Source of the DNA: an uncultured Clostridia bacterium
Lineage (GTDB): Bacteria; Bacillota_A; Clostridia; Oscillospirales; Oscillospiraceae
DNA length: 5,174 nt
Direction: 5' to 3'
NCBI GenBank assembly: GCA_947166955.1
Contig: CAMVGI010000118.1
Coordinates: 1-5,174, forward strand
How positions within the stretch are numbered: position 1 is the first letter of the stretch; the number at the start of each line of letters is the position of its first letter. The notes under the pieces are model-generated. The model searched no databases. It saw nothing but the letters and a program-made list of their open reading frames with translations, and was not told the DNA's origin. Positions 3,254 to 5,174 of the stretch are shown here, in pieces. Position numbers and translations under genes: made by a program.

Positions 3254-5174
3254 ATGGAACACAAGGTAAGGACAAAGGCGCTGAGCTGGCTGCTGACGCT
3301 GGCAATGGTCGTCGGGCTGCTGCCGTGGACGGTGCTGCCTGCGCGGGCGGCGGTGTACAGAACGACGACGACTTACACAGCACAAGGTTGGGATGACGTC
3401 TATTTTGTTTGCGAAAACTCTGCAACATATACTATCAATGGCGGAGGAATGCCGGCAATGAACCCGGATAGCAGTGGTGGCACGAATACATGGAACGCAT
3501 CGATAGCTGCTGACGGAACGCTGACTTTCAATGGCAGTTCTTACGGGAAATTGCCAAGCGGTAAAAACGCCTGGCATCTTTATTGGGACGGCAATATTAG
3601 CACCGCTTGGACTATCGCTGGTGCCCTTGTGTGGGCGCAAACATACGTCGCGCCGCCCGCCGTAGATCCCACCATCACCGCGCCGACGCTTGCGACAAAC
3701 AAGACGTATGACGGCAGCGCGTTGCAGCTCATCACCGCCGCCGCGACCAGCAACAGCACCGGCACGCTGGCCTACGGTCTCGGCACAAGCAGCAGCGCTG
3801 CGCCTACCGCTTGGTCTACCGCTATCACCGACAGCAGCTTGAAGCCGACGAACGCAGGGACTTATTACGTTTGGTACAAGCAGGACGCAGCCACCGGCTA
3901 TAACGCCAAGGCCGCCACTTATGTCGGCAGCGTCACCATTTCGCCAAAAGAGGTCGGCCTGACGTGGGGCGACACGCAATTTACCTACAACGGTTCCGAG
4001 CAAAAGCCCGACGCCACGGCGACGGACTTGATTGGCAGCGACGCCTGCACCGTGACGGTCACGGGCGGGCAGACCGACGCGGGCGGCCCCTACACCGCGA
4101 CGGCGAGCAGTCTTTCCAACAGTAACTACACGCTGCCGAGCGCGAAGACGACCTCGTTCACCATCGCCAAAAAGGCTGCCACCGTTACGGCAAGCGACCA
4201 GACCGTGGCGGTGGGCGGCAGCATCGCAACGACTGCGGACAAGGCCGCGCTGACGGGTGCGGTGAGCGGACACACGCTCGATTCCGTCACGCTGACGCCG
4301 AGCGATACGTCGGCCGTTACGACCGCCGGCACGATCACGCCGAGCAACGCGGTCATCAAGAACGGCAGCACCGATGTGACGGGCAACTACGACGTCAACT
4401 ATGTTGCCGGTACGCTGACCGTCACCAAGGCGGCCCCGACCGTGACCGCGCCGACCGCGAAGACGCTGACCTACGACGGCAGCGAGCAGGCGCTTATCAA
4501 CGCGGGCAGCACCAACGGCGGCACGCTGCAATACAGTTTGGACGGTACGAACTATGTGAGCGACGCCGCGGCGATCAAGGCGAAGGACGCGGGCAGCTAT
4601 ACCGTGGATTATAAGGTCGTTGGCGGCGACAATTACTCCGACGTCGCGCCGCAGACGGTCGCCGTGACCGTTGGGAAGAAATCCGTTACGATCTCCGGCA
4701 TCACCGCCGCGGATAAGACCTACGACGGCACGACCGCCGCGACGCTGAACTATGCGGGCGTGACCTATGGCGGCATCTGCGCGGGCGACACGCTGACTGT
4801 AACCGCCACGGGCGCATTTGCGGACGCGAACGCGGGCAATAACAAGACGGTCAGCCTCAGCGGCCTCACCCTCGGCGGCGCGAGCGTGGGCAACTATGTG
4901 CTCGCGGGCAGCGGCAATCAGACCGACGCCACGGCGAGCATCACCGCAAAAGCGCTGACCCAGAGCGACGTGACCATCATAATTGATCCGGCAAGCTATG
5001 TGTGGACAGGCAGTCCCATTGAGCCGACCAATGTGACGGTCAAGCTCGGAGATACCGAGCTGCCCGATACGGAGTACGACGTGGCATACACGGACAACAC
5101 CAACATCGGCACAGCCGTTGCGGCGAGAACCGCCTGCTGGTGGTTGTGGGCAATGTGGGGGCCAACGAGTCGAA
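3254..5174 (+). CDS. Exported repeat protein with MBG/YDG-like beta domains (3' end outside window)
   Basis: This is an open frame of 640 codons from ATG 3254, cut by the window edge. Residues 1-32 are a Sec signal peptide: basic MEHKVRTK, hydrophobic LSWLLTLAMVVGLLPWTVL, and cleavage after PARA. Residues 33-135 are a Thr/Gly/Asn-rich domain without a recognised family. From about 137 on come tandem immunoglobulin-like beta repeats, marked by KTYDG, FTYNG, LTYDG and KTYDGTTAATL near their starts, by GTYYVW/GSYTVDY/GNYVL-type strands, and by linkers such as VTISPKE, FTIAKKA and LTVTKAA. The unit at about 477-566 resembles a YDG domain; the others resemble MBG domains. Such arrays are stalks of cell-surface adhesins in Clostridia. 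No anchor (LPXTG, SLH) is visible because the C-terminus is missing. The reading frame may shift near 5120. The function as adhesin is inference. Confidence 0.85.
   Translation, partial: MEHKVRTKALSWLLTLAMVVGLLPWTVLPARAAVYRTTTTYTAQGWDDVYFVCENSATYTINGGGMPAMNPDSSGGTNTWNASIAADGTLTFNGSSYGKLPSGKNAWHLYWDGNISTAWTIAGALVWAQTYVAPPAVDPTITAPTLATNKTYDGSALQLITAAATSNSTGTLAYGLGTSSSAAPTAWSTAITDSSLKPTNAGTYYVWYKQDAATGYNAKAATYVGSVTISPKEVGLTWGDTQFTYNGSEQKPDATATDLIGSDACTVTVTGGQTDAGGPYTATASSLSNSNYTLPSAKTTSFTIAKKAATVTASDQTVAVGGSIATTADKAALTGAVSGHTLDSVTLTPSDTSAVTTAGTITPSNAVIKNGSTDVTGNYDVNYVAGTLTVTKAAPTVTAPTAKTLTYDGSEQALINAGSTNGGTLQYSLDGTNYVSDAAAIKAKDAGSYTVDYKVVGGDNYSDVAPQTVAVTVGKKSVTISGITAADKTYDGTTAATLNYAGVTYGGICAGDTLTVTATGAFADANAGNNKTVSLSGLTLGGASVGNYVLAGSGNQTDATASITAKALTQSDVTIIIDPASYVWTGSPIEPTNVTVKLGDTELPDTEYDVAYTDNTNIGTAVAARTACWWLWAMWGPTSR
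3665..5122 (+). repeat. Tandem protein-level repeats of the surface protein (about six beta units)
   Basis: The units lie at roughly residues 138-231, 232-306, 308-392, 393-475, 477-566 and 567 onward (70-95 residues each). Recurrent elements are a YDG/YNG turn (residues near 150, 248, 407 and 490), an AGxYxV strand in several units, and a Thr/Val/Lys-rich linker. The last visible unit (SYVWTGSPIEPTNVTVKLGD, then YTDNTNIGTA) belongs to the common clostridial pattern where a YTG turn is followed by a NNTNxGTA strand. The units are diverged at DNA level, so they do not look like recently amplified copies. Confidence 0.6.

Noticed and set aside
3062..4531. Long leftward open frame of 489 codons opposite the surface-protein gene
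   Set aside because: It is Arg/Gly/Val-rich with low-complexity composition, typical of the antisense of a GC-rich repeat gene. The opposite strand has a signal peptide, ribosome site, promoter and recognisable beta repeats.
1..5174. CRISPR array, tRNA or rRNA
   Set aside because: No regularly spaced direct repeats, no cloverleaf with a TTCGA arm and CCA-type acceptor, and no rRNA-like conserved blocks were seen on either strand.

Overview
The window looks like a low-GC-phylum Gram-positive gut bacterium with a GC-leaning genome, most likely a Clostridia/Oscillospiraceae-type anaerobe. The evidence is consensus sigma-A promoters with 17-bp spacers, strong GGAGG-type ribosome sites, hairpin-plus-T-run terminators, a double-glycine-leader peptide, an IS1182-family transposase, and a large exported protein built of MBG/YDG-like beta repeats. 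No rRNA, tRNA or CRISPR array is visible. The taxonomic call is inference from style, not from a marker gene.

Layout. (1) Positions 1-458 are mostly GC-rich and read rightward. They hold the tail of one gene, a possible 50-codon ORF ending in SGGGC, a terminator hairpin, an unassigned stretch, and a perfect 16-bp inverted repeat that can terminate transcription in both directions. (2) Positions about 459-1174 are AT-richer and read leftward. They hold a consensus promoter, a 42-codon ORF translationally coupled (TAATG) to a 55-residue double-glycine-leader peptide, and upstream of these the 3' part of an unrecognised gene. (3) Positions 1175-2137 are a GC-rich remnant of an IS1182-family element. 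Its transposase keeps the first two catalytic aspartates but is cut off before the third catalytic residue. (4) Positions about 2138-3013 are again AT-richer and leftward: a broken small ORF, a small HNH-type protein (HNN variant), and a roughly 340-nt structured leader with its own consensus promoter. (5) Positions 3014-5174 are GC-rich and rightward: a strong terminator, a promoter, a highly folded 5' leader with a possible pseudoknot, and an open-ended secreted repeat protein.

Regions 2 and 4 share strand, base composition and style. They look like one accessory island (HNH protein, small ORFs, leader-peptide gene) bounded by terminators at 423-458 and 3014-3046 and later interrupted or rearranged by the IS1182 remnant.

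The parts most deserving a second look are the double-glycine peptide operon, the leader RNA upstream of the HNH gene (with two mutually exclusive hairpins next to the ribosome site), and the folded leader of the surface-protein gene. None of these matched an RNA or peptide family that I could name with confidence.
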